In this document: positions 25,712 to 33,410 of the stretch, in pieces | Layout: every line of letters starts with the position of its first letter | Numbering within the stretch: position 1 is the first letter of the stretch | From: Microbacterium sp. W4I20 | Lineage (GTDB): Bacteria > Actinomycetota > Actinomycetes > Actinomycetales > Microbacteriaceae | Direction of reading: 5' to 3' | DNA length: 64,000 nt | NCBI RefSeq assembly: GCF_030816505.1 | Contig: NZ_JAUSYB010000001.1 | Coordinates: 2,356,001-2,420,000, forward strand | The notes under the pieces: model-generated | What the model was told of the DNA's origin: nothing | Database searches by the model: none | The model's input: only the letters and a program-made list of their open reading frames with translations | Program-made: the position numbers and the translations under genes

Positions 25712-25854
25712 CGACCGATCTGAGCTGGCGCGAACCACGAGTTCTCCTGCACCGCGACTGCTCCGCCCCGGGTACTCACAGACCCCGCGAACACACCCTC
25801 CGAGTGGGGGTGCCCCCGCGAAGGATACGGAGCACCACGAACAAGGGGGACTCC

Positions 25855-26562
25855 ATGAGCGAGACGAAGTTGGACCTGATCGCCAAGCTGCTGGCGAAGG
25901 CCGAGAGCACCACGCCCGAAGAGGCGGAGGCTCTCACCGAGCACGCCGAGCGACTGATGGTGAAATACGGCATCGAGCAGGCGCGCATCGACGAGCGCCG
26001 CGGTCGCCTCGGGCAGGAGCGCGAGGAGATCATCACAGAGCGGATCGTGTTCACCGGCACGTACGCGCGCGACCTGCGCGATCTCGGCGCCGCGGTGGCG
26101 CTGGCGCTCGGCTCGGTGCGCCCGATGCAGGCCGAGCACCGGGGCGGGTCCATCCTGTACCTCGTCGGGTACGCGTCCGACGCACAGCAGGCCCGCGTGC
26201 TCACCGAGAGCCTCCAGGTGCAGGCGATGGTGGCGATGCGCGCCTGGTGGGCTGTCCACCGCGACCGATATCGGCCGTTCAGCGAGGGCGACAAGCGCCG
26301 CGCCCGCAGCAGCTTCATCCGCGGGTTCGCCAACGGGGTGTCCGGACGAATCGGCGAGAGTCGGCGCGCGCTCATCGAGGAGGCCGGGACCGGGGCCGAG
26401 CTCGTGCTGTCGTCGCGACGGGAGCGGGTCGACGCGTACGTCGACACGCTGTCGACACGGCGGGCCCGGTCACGCCAGGGCGCCGACGTCGGGGCGTACA
26501 TGCACGGCCACCGATCCGGCCGCGAGGTCCAGACCGCCGAGCGAGCGATGACGCCCGGTTGA
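25855..26562 (+). CDS. DUF2786-domain protein
   Basis: 235 residues. The N-terminal DUF2786 reads LDLIAKLLAKAESTTPEEAE, then LTEHAERLMVKYGIEQARID. The rest contains LYLVGYASDAQQARVLTESL and a basic C-terminal half (DKRRARSSFIRGFANGVSGR). DUF2786 proteins are widespread in Actinobacteria and in some phages; no activity is established. ATG 25855 follows AAGGGGGA. It stands alone between two palindromic repeats. Confidence 0.75.
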   Translation: MSETKLDLIAKLLAKAESTTPEEAEALTEHAERLMVKYGIEQARIDERRGRLGQEREEIITERIVFTGTYARDLRDLGAAVALALGSVRPMQAEHRGGSILYLVGYASDAQQARVLTESLQVQAMVAMRAWWAVHRDRYRPFSEGDKRRARSSFIRGFANGVSGRIGESRRALIEEAGTGAELVLSSRRERVDAYVDTLSTRRARSRQGADVGAYMHGHRSGREVQTAERAMTPG

Positions 26563-26624
26563 CGCGCGCGGCGATATCCGTCTCGACGGGCGGCGAGTCG
26601 ATCAACCAGACGGGAGGGAACCCC

Positions 26625-26706
26625 GGCCGTTGAGCGGGCACAGCAGGACGAAACGCCCCACCCCAGCAATGATGCGTTCGTGGTGCCGAGCCCTCACTCA
26701 ACGGCC
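26625..26706. repeat. 82-bp imperfect palindrome
   Basis: GGCCGTTGAG (26625-26634) pairs with CTCAACGGCC (26697-26706); inner parts (GGGCAC.../GGTGCC, CGAAACGC/GCGTTCG) also pair with gaps. It occupies most of the 282-bp gap between the DUF2786 gene and the DksA-like gene; I see no gene in that gap. Confidence 0.65.
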
Positions 26707-26844
26707 AGGGGTGGGATGGAGCGACCCTCCCCAGTGTCGCCGCGCACGACGGTATCCCGACCTCGCGGTTCTCACCAGGGGCAGAACTACCCGTGACGGC
26801 ACTGGTCGCGCTCCGACGTCGGTGCCCCGGCCTAGGGTGGGCGC

Positions 26845-27195
26845 ATGAGCACCGACCTGCGCGCACGGCTGGAGGAGCTGCGCGCGCAGGCCGCCGCTCG
26901 GGTGCAAGCGACGTCGGCAGCCCTCGACGAACTCACGCACGACCGGCAGGGTTCGAACGACGACGACGAGCACGATCCCGAAGGGGTCACACTCTCGTCC
27001 GAGTGGTCGCGACTGACCGGGCTGGCCGAGGCGGCGGCATCCGAGCTCCGGCAGGTCGACGACGCGCTCGCGCGAATGGATGCCGGGACGTACGGCATCT
27101 GCGCGAACTGCGGCCGCCCGATCCCCGCCGGCCGGCTCGAGGTGCGTCCGTTCGCCGTGCACTGCGTCGCCTGCGCCGAGAAGCTCGGGCGTTGA
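26845..27195 (+). CDS. DksA/TraR-type zinc-finger protein
   Basis: 116 residues. A coiled-coil N-terminal half (LRARLEELRAQAAARVQATS and on) is followed by a C4 zinc finger, CANCGRPI and CVACAEK, at the C-terminus. DksA/TraR proteins insert their coiled coil into the RNA polymerase secondary channel; the acidic tip residues of true DksA are not obvious here (HDRQGSNDDDEHDPEG region), so the target is uncertain. The promoter looks leaderless: TAGGGT (26833-26838), six bases, then ATG. Confidence 0.78.
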   Translation: MSTDLRARLEELRAQAAARVQATSAALDELTHDRQGSNDDDEHDPEGVTLSSEWSRLTGLAEAAASELRQVDDALARMDAGTYGICANCGRPIPAGRLEVRPFAVHCVACAEKLGR

Positions 27196-27233
27196 GCCCG
27201 GACGGCGTACCCTGGCCGAGAATCGGAGGCACC

Positions 27234-27557
27234 ATGACCATCCAGCCCAGAGACGTCGTCCGGGACGAGAACTTCGAGGGCTACCTCCTCGGCTCGCCCG
27301 TCAGCATCATCCGCGAGTATGCCACCACCCCCGGTAGCGGACCCCGCCTGCACCGGCATCCCTACGCCGAGACGTTCGTGATCCACCGCGGCAGAGCACT
27401 CTTCACCGTCGCCGATGGGCAGGTCGTCGGCGTCGGAGGGCAGATCCTCGTCGTGCCCGCGCTCGTCTCGCACCGCTTCGAGGTGCTCGACGGCGGCACC
27501 TACGAGGCCACGCATGTGCATGCGAACGACCGCTTCATCACCGAGTGGCTCGAATAG
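27234..27557 (+). CDS. Cupin-domain protein
   Basis: 107 residues from ATG 27234, behind CGGAGG. LHRHPYAETFVIHRGRALFT and a later VPALVSHRFEVLDGG form a single small beta-barrel with the cupin-1 histidines (HRHPYAE) and a cupin-2 His. It probably binds a divalent metal; no substrate can be named. It follows the DksA-like gene after a 38-bp gap and may be co-transcribed with it. Confidence 0.8.
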   Translation: MTIQPRDVVRDENFEGYLLGSPVSIIREYATTPGSGPRLHRHPYAETFVIHRGRALFTVADGQVVGVGGQILVVPALVSHRFEVLDGGTYEATHVHANDRFITEWLE

Positions 27558-27619
27558 CACGAGTGGCTCGAACAGCGCAGTCGCACCGCCCGTCGGAGGA
27601 CGCGAGTAGCATCCTCCGC

Positions 27620-28057
27620 ATGACCATCAGACTTGAGAATGTCGGCATCGCCGTGCGCGACCTCGACGCGACGATCGCCTTCTTCACCGACCTCGGACTC
27701 ACCGTGCTGGGAACGGACGAGGTCAGCGGCGAGTGGGCCGACACCGCGGTCGGGCTCGACGGCAACCACGCCAAGATCGCCGTGCTCCAGACACCCGACG
27801 GGCAGGGCCAGATCGAGCTCTTCGAGTACATCCACCCCGACGCGATCGAGACCGAACCCACGCTTCCGAACGAGATCGGGATGCACCGCATCGCCTTCGC
27901 CGTCGACGACATCGAGGAGTCGCTCGCGATCGCCGCCACGCACGGCCACTACCCGCTCCGCGGCGTGGCGAACTACCAGGACGTCTACAAGCTCACGTAT
28001 CTTCGCGGCCCCAGCGGCATCCTGGTCATGTTCGCGCAGGACCTCACGAAGAGCTGA
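27620..28057 (+). CDS. Glyoxalase/VOC-family protein
   Basis: 145 residues with two beta-alpha-beta-beta-beta modules: LENVGIAVRDLDATIAFFTD in the first and MHRIAFAVDDIEESLAIAAT in the second, ending YLRGPSGILVMFAQDL. This is the Glo_EDI_BRP-like pattern; metal ligands could be the paired His/Glu positions of each module (IELFEY). The reaction is unknown. The start is preceded by TAGCAT and seven bases, a leaderless arrangement. Confidence 0.78.
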   Translation: MTIRLENVGIAVRDLDATIAFFTDLGLTVLGTDEVSGEWADTAVGLDGNHAKIAVLQTPDGQGQIELFEYIHPDAIETEPTLPNEIGMHRIAFAVDDIEESLAIAATHGHYPLRGVANYQDVYKLTYLRGPSGILVMFAQDLTKS

Positions 28058-28121
28058 CGCACCCGCTCTGGACAAGCCGACGACGTCCGCGTTCCTTCGC
28101 GAGCAACTCTCCCCTGTGCCA

Positions 28122-28201
28122 GAACTTCGCAGAACAGCACGAACTTCGCGGAGATACCGGGAGATTCCTGCGAAGTTCGCGTCGTTCTGCGAGATTCGCG
28201 C
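28122..28201. repeat. 80-bp palindromic repeat, family C copy 2
   Basis: Begins GAACTTCGCAGAACAGCACG and ends GTCGTTCTGCGAGATTCGCGC, colinear without gaps with the copy at 25632. It lies between converging genes (VOC at 28057 and dehydrogenase at 28229). Confidence 0.8.
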
Positions 28202-28228
28202 GGGGCTCCCCGCGACTCCCGCGCGCGA

Positions 28229-29314
28229 TCAGACTCCCGAGACAGCCTCCGCGATCGCCGCACCCAGCTCGACCGTCGTGGCCGTGCCGCCCAGGTCAGG
28301 CGTGAAGGGGGCAGCATCCGCTCCTCGGGCGAGAACCTCCTCGATCGCGGCGAGAACGGCGGCGCCGGCATCCGGATATCCGAGGTGGTCGAGCATCATG
28401 GCGCCGCACCAGATCTGTCCGATGGGGTTCGCGATGCCGCGGCCGGCGATGTCGGGAGCCGAACCGTGTACGGGCTCGAACAGGCTCGGGAACAGGCCCT
28501 CGGGGTTGATGTTCGCGCTCGGGGCGATGCCGATCGTGCCGGTGCAGGCGGGTCCGAGGTCGGACAGGATGTCGCCGAACAGGTTGCTCGCCACGACCAC
28601 GTCGAACCAGTCGGGGTGCAGCACGAAGTTCGCGGTGAGGATGTCGATGTGGAACTGGTCGCGCCGCACATCCGGGTACTCGGCGCCGACCGCAGCGACG
28701 CGCTCGTCCCAGTACGGCATCGAGATCGAGATCCCGTTGCTCTTCGTCGCCGAGGTCAGGTGCTTCGCCTCGCGCTTCTGCGCCAGGTCATATGCGTACC
28801 GCAGCACCCGGTCGACGCCCGTGCGCGTCATCACGGTCTCCTGCAGCACGAACTCGCGGTCGGTGCCCTCGAACATCCGCCCGCCGATCGACGAGTACTC
28901 GCCCTCGGTGTTCTCGCGCACGACCCAGAAGTCGATGTCTCCCGGCTCGCGCGCGGCCAGCGGCGAGACCACACCCGGCATGAGACGCACCGGCCGCAAG
29001 TTCACGTACTGGTCGAATGCGCGGCGGAACTGGATGAGGCTCCCCCACAGGCTCACGTGGTCGGGCACGACGTCGGGCCACCCGACCGCGCCGAAGTAGA
29101 TCGCGTCGAACCCGCGCAGCGTCTCGAACCAGTCATCCGGCAGCATCTGCCCGTGCTTCTGCCAGTAGCTTGCGCTGGCGAAGTCGAACTCGGTGAATTC
29201 GAGGGAGAGGTCGAAACGGGATGCTGCGGCGCGAAGCACCCGCAGCCCCTCGGGCATGACCTCGGTGCCGATGCCGTCGCCGGCGATCACGGCGATGCGG
29301 TGGGTGGTCGTCAT
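28229..29314 (-). CDS. Tartrate/D-malate dehydrogenase family protein
   Basis: 361 residues of the isocitrate/isopropylmalate dehydrogenase superfamily. AVIAGDGIGTEVMPEGLRVL, DFWVVRENTEGEYSSIGGRM, KHLTSATKSNGI and NLFGDILSDLGPACTGTIG are the characteristic blocks; the ATKSNG region is the tartrate/D-malate (TtuC/DmlA) signature. The enzyme oxidatively decarboxylates D-malate or tartrate with NAD and Mn/Mg. ATG 29314 follows GGAAGGA. A hairpin repeat (29341-29403) separates it from the peptide transporter genes, so it is probably its own unit. Confidence 0.87.
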   Translation of the reverse strand: MTTTHRIAVIAGDGIGTEVMPEGLRVLRAAASRFDLSLEFTEFDFASASYWQKHGQMLPDDWFETLRGFDAIYFGAVGWPDVVPDHVSLWGSLIQFRRAFDQYVNLRPVRLMPGVVSPLAAREPGDIDFWVVRENTEGEYSSIGGRMFEGTDREFVLQETVMTRTGVDRVLRYAYDLAQKREAKHLTSATKSNGISISMPYWDERVAAVGAEYPDVRRDQFHIDILTANFVLHPDWFDVVVASNLFGDILSDLGPACTGTIGIAPSANINPEGLFPSLFEPVHGSAPDIAGRGIANPIGQIWCGAMMLDHLGYPDAGAAVLAAIEEVLARGADAAPFTPDLGGTATTVELGAAIAEAVSGV

Positions 29315-29340
29315 GGGTTTCCTTCCGGGGGGCATTCGGT

Positions 29341-29403
29341 CGTTCCGGTCGCGATATGTCAGCGAAAACGGGGCCGCTTCGGTGACATATTGCGACAGGA
29401 ACG
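29341..29403. repeat. 63-bp palindrome between dehydrogenase and transporter genes
   Basis: CGTTCCGGTCGCGATATGTC at the left pairs with GACATATTGCGACAGGAACG at the right with single-base bulges. It immediately follows the oppF-type gene (ends 29415) and precedes the dehydrogenase, where it could terminate the transporter operon. Confidence 0.75.
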
Positions 29404-29414
29404 GGAAGTGAGCG

Positions 29415-30443
29415 TCAGAGCACGTCGCGCTCGGCGGGGTGGTGGCAGGCGACGCGGTGCGTGCCGCCGTGATCGATCAGCTGCGGAACCTCCTCGGCGC
29501 ACACCTCTGTCGCCTTCCAGCAGCGGGTGCGGAAGCGGCATCCGCTCGGCGGCGAGACCGGACTCGGCACGTCGCCCGTCAGCACGATGCGCTCGCGCGC
29601 CCGCTCCGCCCGCGGGTCGGGAACCGGGATCGCCGACAGCAGCGCCTGGGTGTACGGATGCCGCGGCCGTTCGTACAGCTCATCGACGGGCCCCTCCTCC
29701 ACGAGCTTGCCGAGGTACATGACGCCGACGCGGTCGCTGAGATGCCGCACCACCGACAGGTCGTGCGCGATGAAGAGGTAGGTGAGCCCGAGGTCGCGCT
29801 GCAGGTCGTCGAGCAGGTTCAGCACCCCGGCCTGCACGCTCACATCGAGCGCGCTGACCGGCTCGTCGAGCACGATCACCTCGGGCTCCACGGCGAGCGC
29901 CCGCGCGATGCCGAGCCGCTGCCGCTGTCCGCCCGAGAACTCGTGCGGGAACCGGTCGGCGTGCGCGGGGTTCAAGCCCACCTGCTTCAGCAGCTCTTCG
30001 ACCCGACGCTCGTGCTGAGCCTTGTGCAGACCATGGATCACGAGCGGCTCGGTGAGCGTCGCGCGCACCGATTTGCGCGGATTCAGCGAGGCGTACGGAT
30101 CCTGGAACACGAACTGGACGCGCCGGCGCAGCGCCCGCAAGCGCCCGCCCTCGACGCGCGTGATGTCCTGATCGCCGAGCAGGATCGAGCCGCCGTCGCT
30201 CGACTGCAGCCGGGCGACGCTGCGCCCGAGCGACGACTTGCCGCAGCCGCTCTCGCCCACGAGGCCGAACGTCTGACCGCCCGCGATCGACAGGCTCACG
30301 TCCGACACCGCCTGCACGACATCGCGGGTGCGGCCGAACAGTCCGCCGCCGACCTTGTACTCCTTGACGAGGTTGCTCACCGTCAGGCCGGTGCTCACGG
30401 CCGGCGGGTTCACGCCGAGCGGATCCGCCACGGGCTGGTTCAC
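29415..30443 (-). CDS. Oligopeptide ABC transporter ATPase, OppF/DppF-like
   Basis: 342 residues. Walker A is GESGCGKSSLG, the ABC signature is FSGGQRQRLGIARAL, and Walker B is VIVLDEPVSALD. The C-terminal extension GCRFRTRCWKATEVC is the cysteine-bearing OppF/DppF tail. It powers di/oligopeptide uptake together with the OppD-type partner. GTG 30443 overlaps the partner's stop (GTGA) behind AAGGAGG. It is the last gene of a six-gene operon beginning with the S9 peptidase or the binding protein. Confidence 0.9.
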   Translation of the reverse strand: MNQPVADPLGVNPPAVSTGLTVSNLVKEYKVGGGLFGRTRDVVQAVSDVSLSIAGGQTFGLVGESGCGKSSLGRSVARLQSSDGGSILLGDQDITRVEGGRLRALRRRVQFVFQDPYASLNPRKSVRATLTEPLVIHGLHKAQHERRVEELLKQVGLNPAHADRFPHEFSGGQRQRLGIARALAVEPEVIVLDEPVSALDVSVQAGVLNLLDDLQRDLGLTYLFIAHDLSVVRHLSDRVGVMYLGKLVEEGPVDELYERPRHPYTQALLSAIPVPDPRAERARERIVLTGDVPSPVSPPSGCRFRTRCWKATEVCAEEVPQLIDHGGTHRVACHHPAERDVL

Positions 30444-31498
30444 AGGACCGCCTCCTTCTGCCATTCGCCGACCCGCACGCACGCGGCGGTGTGGATGCCG
30501 GATGCCGTCGGCCCCTCGGCCTCGACGTCGGCACCGACAGCGAGCCCCCCGGCCGCCCCCACGGGCACCGCAGGCGGCACCACGACATCGCACAACCCGG
30601 CCACCGCGTGCGCACAGCGCGGTGCGAAGCGGCATCCGTCGGGCCATGCCGTCGCCACCGGAGGCTGCCCGGAGATCTGATACAGCCGCTCCTCGCGTGA
30701 CGCGCGCCGGTCGATCCGCGGCAGTGAAGCGAGCAGCCCCGCCGTGTACGGATGCGCGGTCTCGTAGAAGAGCGAGTCGACGTCGGCCGTCTCGACCAGT
30801 CCGCCGGCATACATGACCAGGACGCGGTCGGCGGTGCCCGCGACGACGCCGAGATCATGCGTGATGAGCAGCACGGTCGTGCCGGTGCGCCGCTGCACCT
30901 CGCGCAGCACCTCGAGCACCTGCGCCTGCACGGTCACATCGAGCGCCGTCGTGGGCTCGTCGGCGATCAGCAGGTCGGGTTCGTTGGCGATGCTCATCGC
31001 GATCATCACGCGCTGCCGCATGCCGCCGGAGAACTCGTGCGGGTACCGATCGACGCGCAGTTCGGGCGAGGGGATGCCGACGATATCGAGCAGCTCCACC
31101 GCGCGCGCCCGCCGCTCGGTGGCCGTCGTGTCCGGCCGGTGCACGCGCACAGCCTCGACCAGCTGCTCGCCGACGCGCATGACCGGGTTGAGGGCGGTCA
31201 GCGCGTCCTGGAACACCACGGACACGTCCTTGCCCCGGATCTCGCGCAGCGCAGCATCCGACATTCCGACGAGTTCCTGACCCCGGAACTTTATCGATCC
31301 GGTGACCACGGCCTTCTTCGGCAGCAGTCCCATGATCGCCATCGCGGTCATCGACTTGCCCGAACCCGATTCGCCGACGATGCCGACCGTCTCACCCTCC
31401 CGGAGCACGAAGGACACGCCCTCGATCGCGCGGGCGAGCCCGGCATCCGTGGGGAAGCTCACCGACAGATCCGAGACCTCCAGAAGCACCGCGCTCAC
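30440..31498 (-). CDS. Oligopeptide ABC transporter ATPase, OppD/DppD-like
   Basis: 352 residues. GESGSGKSMTAMAIMGLLPK is Walker A, FSGGMRQRVMIAMSIA the signature, LLIADEPTTALD Walker B, and GCRFAPRCAHAVAGLCD the C-terminal cysteine extension. An unusually Ala/Val/Gly-rich insert lies between that extension and the end (VPPAVPVGAAGGLAVG). GTG 31498 overlaps the permease stop (GTGA). It works as a heterodimer with the OppF-like protein. Confidence 0.9.
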   Translation of the reverse strand: MSAVLLEVSDLSVSFPTDAGLARAIEGVSFVLREGETVGIVGESGSGKSMTAMAIMGLLPKKAVVTGSIKFRGQELVGMSDAALREIRGKDVSVVFQDALTALNPVMRVGEQLVEAVRVHRPDTTATERRARAVELLDIVGIPSPELRVDRYPHEFSGGMRQRVMIAMSIANEPDLLIADEPTTALDVTVQAQVLEVLREVQRRTGTTVLLITHDLGVVAGTADRVLVMYAGGLVETADVDSLFYETAHPYTAGLLASLPRIDRRASREERLYQISGQPPVATAWPDGCRFAPRCAHAVAGLCDVVVPPAVPVGAAGGLAVGADVEAEGPTASGIHTAACVRVGEWQKEAVL

Positions 31499-32397
31499 AG
31501 GTTCTTCCCCTGCGGGTCGAGCGCATCGCGCAGTCCGTCGCCGATGAAGTTGACGCACAGCACGGTCACGAGGATGAAGATTCCCGGGAAGTACAGCAGA
31601 TACACCTGAGGGGTGCCGACGTAGCCCGCGGCCTGGCTGAGCATCGAGCCCCAGCTGGTCTGCGGCGGCTGCACCCCGAACCCGAGGAAGCTCAGGGTCG
31701 ACTCGGCGATGATCGAGGATGCCACGGCCAGGCTCATCGCCACGACGATGACACCGGCGAGGTTCGGCAGCAGATGCGAGACGACGATGCGGAAGCCGGA
31801 TGCTCCGATGCCGCGTGCCGCGTCGATGAAGTCCTTCTCACGGAGCGACAGCACCTGGGCGCGCACGACGCGGGCGATGTAGGTCCAGCCCAGCGCGGTG
31901 AGCGCCAGCACGATGGTGGTGGGTGACGGTCCGAGCCCCTGCAGGATCACCGCCAGCAGGGCGATCGCGGGAACGATGAGGAAGAGGTCGGTGATGCGCA
32001 TGATGAGCTCGCCGATCCAGCCACCCACGTAGCCGGCGATCGCACCGAGGGCGGTGCCGACGACGGTCGCGAGCAGGGCGACGGCGAGGCCGATCGCGAG
32101 CGAGATCTGCCCGGAGAAGAGGATCTCGCTCAGGTAGTCGCGGCCGAGCTCGTCGGTGCCGAGCCAGTGCGCGCCCGAGGGCGGGGTGGGTCCGGTGAGG
32201 AGGTCCTGCTGACCCTGCGGATACGGCGCGATCCACCCGGCGCCGAAGCACGCGACCAGCAGGATCACCAGCACGATCAGACTGACCACGCCCAGTCGGT
32301 GCCGCAGGAACCCCTTCAGGAGCTGCCTGGCCGGAGCCTTCTGCGGTTCCTGTTCACCGAGCAGCTCTTCGCGCCCGGCGATGCCTGCACCGCTCAT
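31495..32397 (-). CDS. Oligopeptide ABC transporter permease, OppC/DppC-like
   Basis: 300 residues, six predicted spans. An N-terminal cytoplasmic stretch of about 30 residues precedes the first span. GTDELGRDYLSEILFSGQIS and the EAA loop FIDAARGIGASGFRIVVSHL are hallmarks of OppC. The motif TLSFLGFGVQPPQTSWGSML near the C-terminus is also conserved in the family. ATG 32397 overlaps the OppB stop by four bases (ATGA). Confidence 0.9.
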   Translation of the reverse strand: MSGAGIAGREELLGEQEPQKAPARQLLKGFLRHRLGVVSLIVLVILLVACFGAGWIAPYPQGQQDLLTGPTPPSGAHWLGTDELGRDYLSEILFSGQISLAIGLAVALLATVVGTALGAIAGYVGGWIGELIMRITDLFLIVPAIALLAVILQGLGPSPTTIVLALTALGWTYIARVVRAQVLSLREKDFIDAARGIGASGFRIVVSHLLPNLAGVIVVAMSLAVASSIIAESTLSFLGFGVQPPQTSWGSMLSQAAGYVGTPQVYLLYFPGIFILVTVLCVNFIGDGLRDALDPQGKNL

Positions 32398-33362
32398 GAC
32401 AGTCTCACTCTCGGGTCGAGCACCGCGTAGGCGATGTCGGCGATCAGGTTGCAGAGCACCACGGCGACGGCTACCACGATCATCCAGGGCAGCAGCACGA
32501 ACACGTCACCGGCGACGAGCGACTGCAGGAACAGGCGCCCCATCCCGGGGATCGCGAAGATCTGCTCGGTCACGACGAGCCCGCCGATGAGGATCGCGGC
32601 GTCGAGCGCGACGACCGTGACGAACGGGGCGAGCGAGTTGCGCACCGCGTGCCGCCAGATGACCTGCCGACGCGGCACCCCCTTCGCGCGAGCGGTGCGA
32701 ACGTAGTCGCTGGAGAGCGCGTCGAGCATCGCGGCGCGGCCGAACCGGCTCCACGAGGCGACCAGCGCGATCATGAGCGCGGCCACCGGCAGGATCAGGT
32801 GGCGGATGTAGTCGAGCATCCCGGTCTGTCCCGGCGAGTTCAGGCCGATGAAGTAGAGCGGGGGCTCGCTGAGCCCGAACGCCTCCTTCGGCCACACCGC
32901 GAACGTCTGGATGAGGATGAGTCCGAACCAGAACGCCGGCATCGCGATGCCGAGGTAGGAGGCTCCCGTGAGCAGGTTGTCGCCGAGCGAGTACTGCCGC
33001 CGCACCGCCGAGTAGACGCTGATCCCGCCGGCGATGAGGATCGCGATCAGCAGTCCCCAGAACGCCAGCTGCAGCGTGGGCCACAGGGCTTCGCCGATCA
33101 GGGGGAGCACCGGAGTGCCCGTGCGCGTGCTCGTGCCCCAGTCGCCGACGACCATAGACCGCAGCCAGAGGAAGTACTGCTCGGGGATCGAGCGATCGAG
33201 CCCCAGACGTTCGACCTCGCGGGCGAGCGCGGTCGGATCCTGCGCCAGTCGGAGCTTCGCGAGCGGATCGAAGGTCGCACGCACCGCCCAGAAGAGCACG
33301 AAGGAGGCGACGAGGATCACCGGGATCGAATACAGCACCCGTCGTGTGATGAACGTGATCAT
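32394..33362 (-). CDS. Oligopeptide ABC transporter permease, OppB/DppB-like
   Basis: 322 residues, six predicted spans, start MITFITRRVLYSIPVILVAS, which is the typical OppB opening. The EAA loop is VRTARAKGVPRRQVIWRHAV and the C-terminus has PGMGRLFLQSLVAGD. It forms the membrane channel with the OppC-type partner. It follows the binding-protein gene after a 48-bp gap. Confidence 0.9.
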   Translation of the reverse strand: MITFITRRVLYSIPVILVASFVLFWAVRATFDPLAKLRLAQDPTALAREVERLGLDRSIPEQYFLWLRSMVVGDWGTSTRTGTPVLPLIGEALWPTLQLAFWGLLIAILIAGGISVYSAVRRQYSLGDNLLTGASYLGIAMPAFWFGLILIQTFAVWPKEAFGLSEPPLYFIGLNSPGQTGMLDYIRHLILPVAALMIALVASWSRFGRAAMLDALSSDYVRTARAKGVPRRQVIWRHAVRNSLAPFVTVVALDAAILIGGLVVTEQIFAIPGMGRLFLQSLVAGDVFVLLPWMIVVAVAVVLCNLIADIAYAVLDPRVRLS

Positions 33363-33410
33363 GTCGTCGCCTCCTTCCTGTGCGATTACTCGGCCGGCCG
33401 TCTCGCGGGA

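Noticed and set aside
15385..28201. CRISPR or tandem-repeat array
   Set aside because: The repeats are long palindromes dispersed between genes, with no regular spacers and no cas genes.
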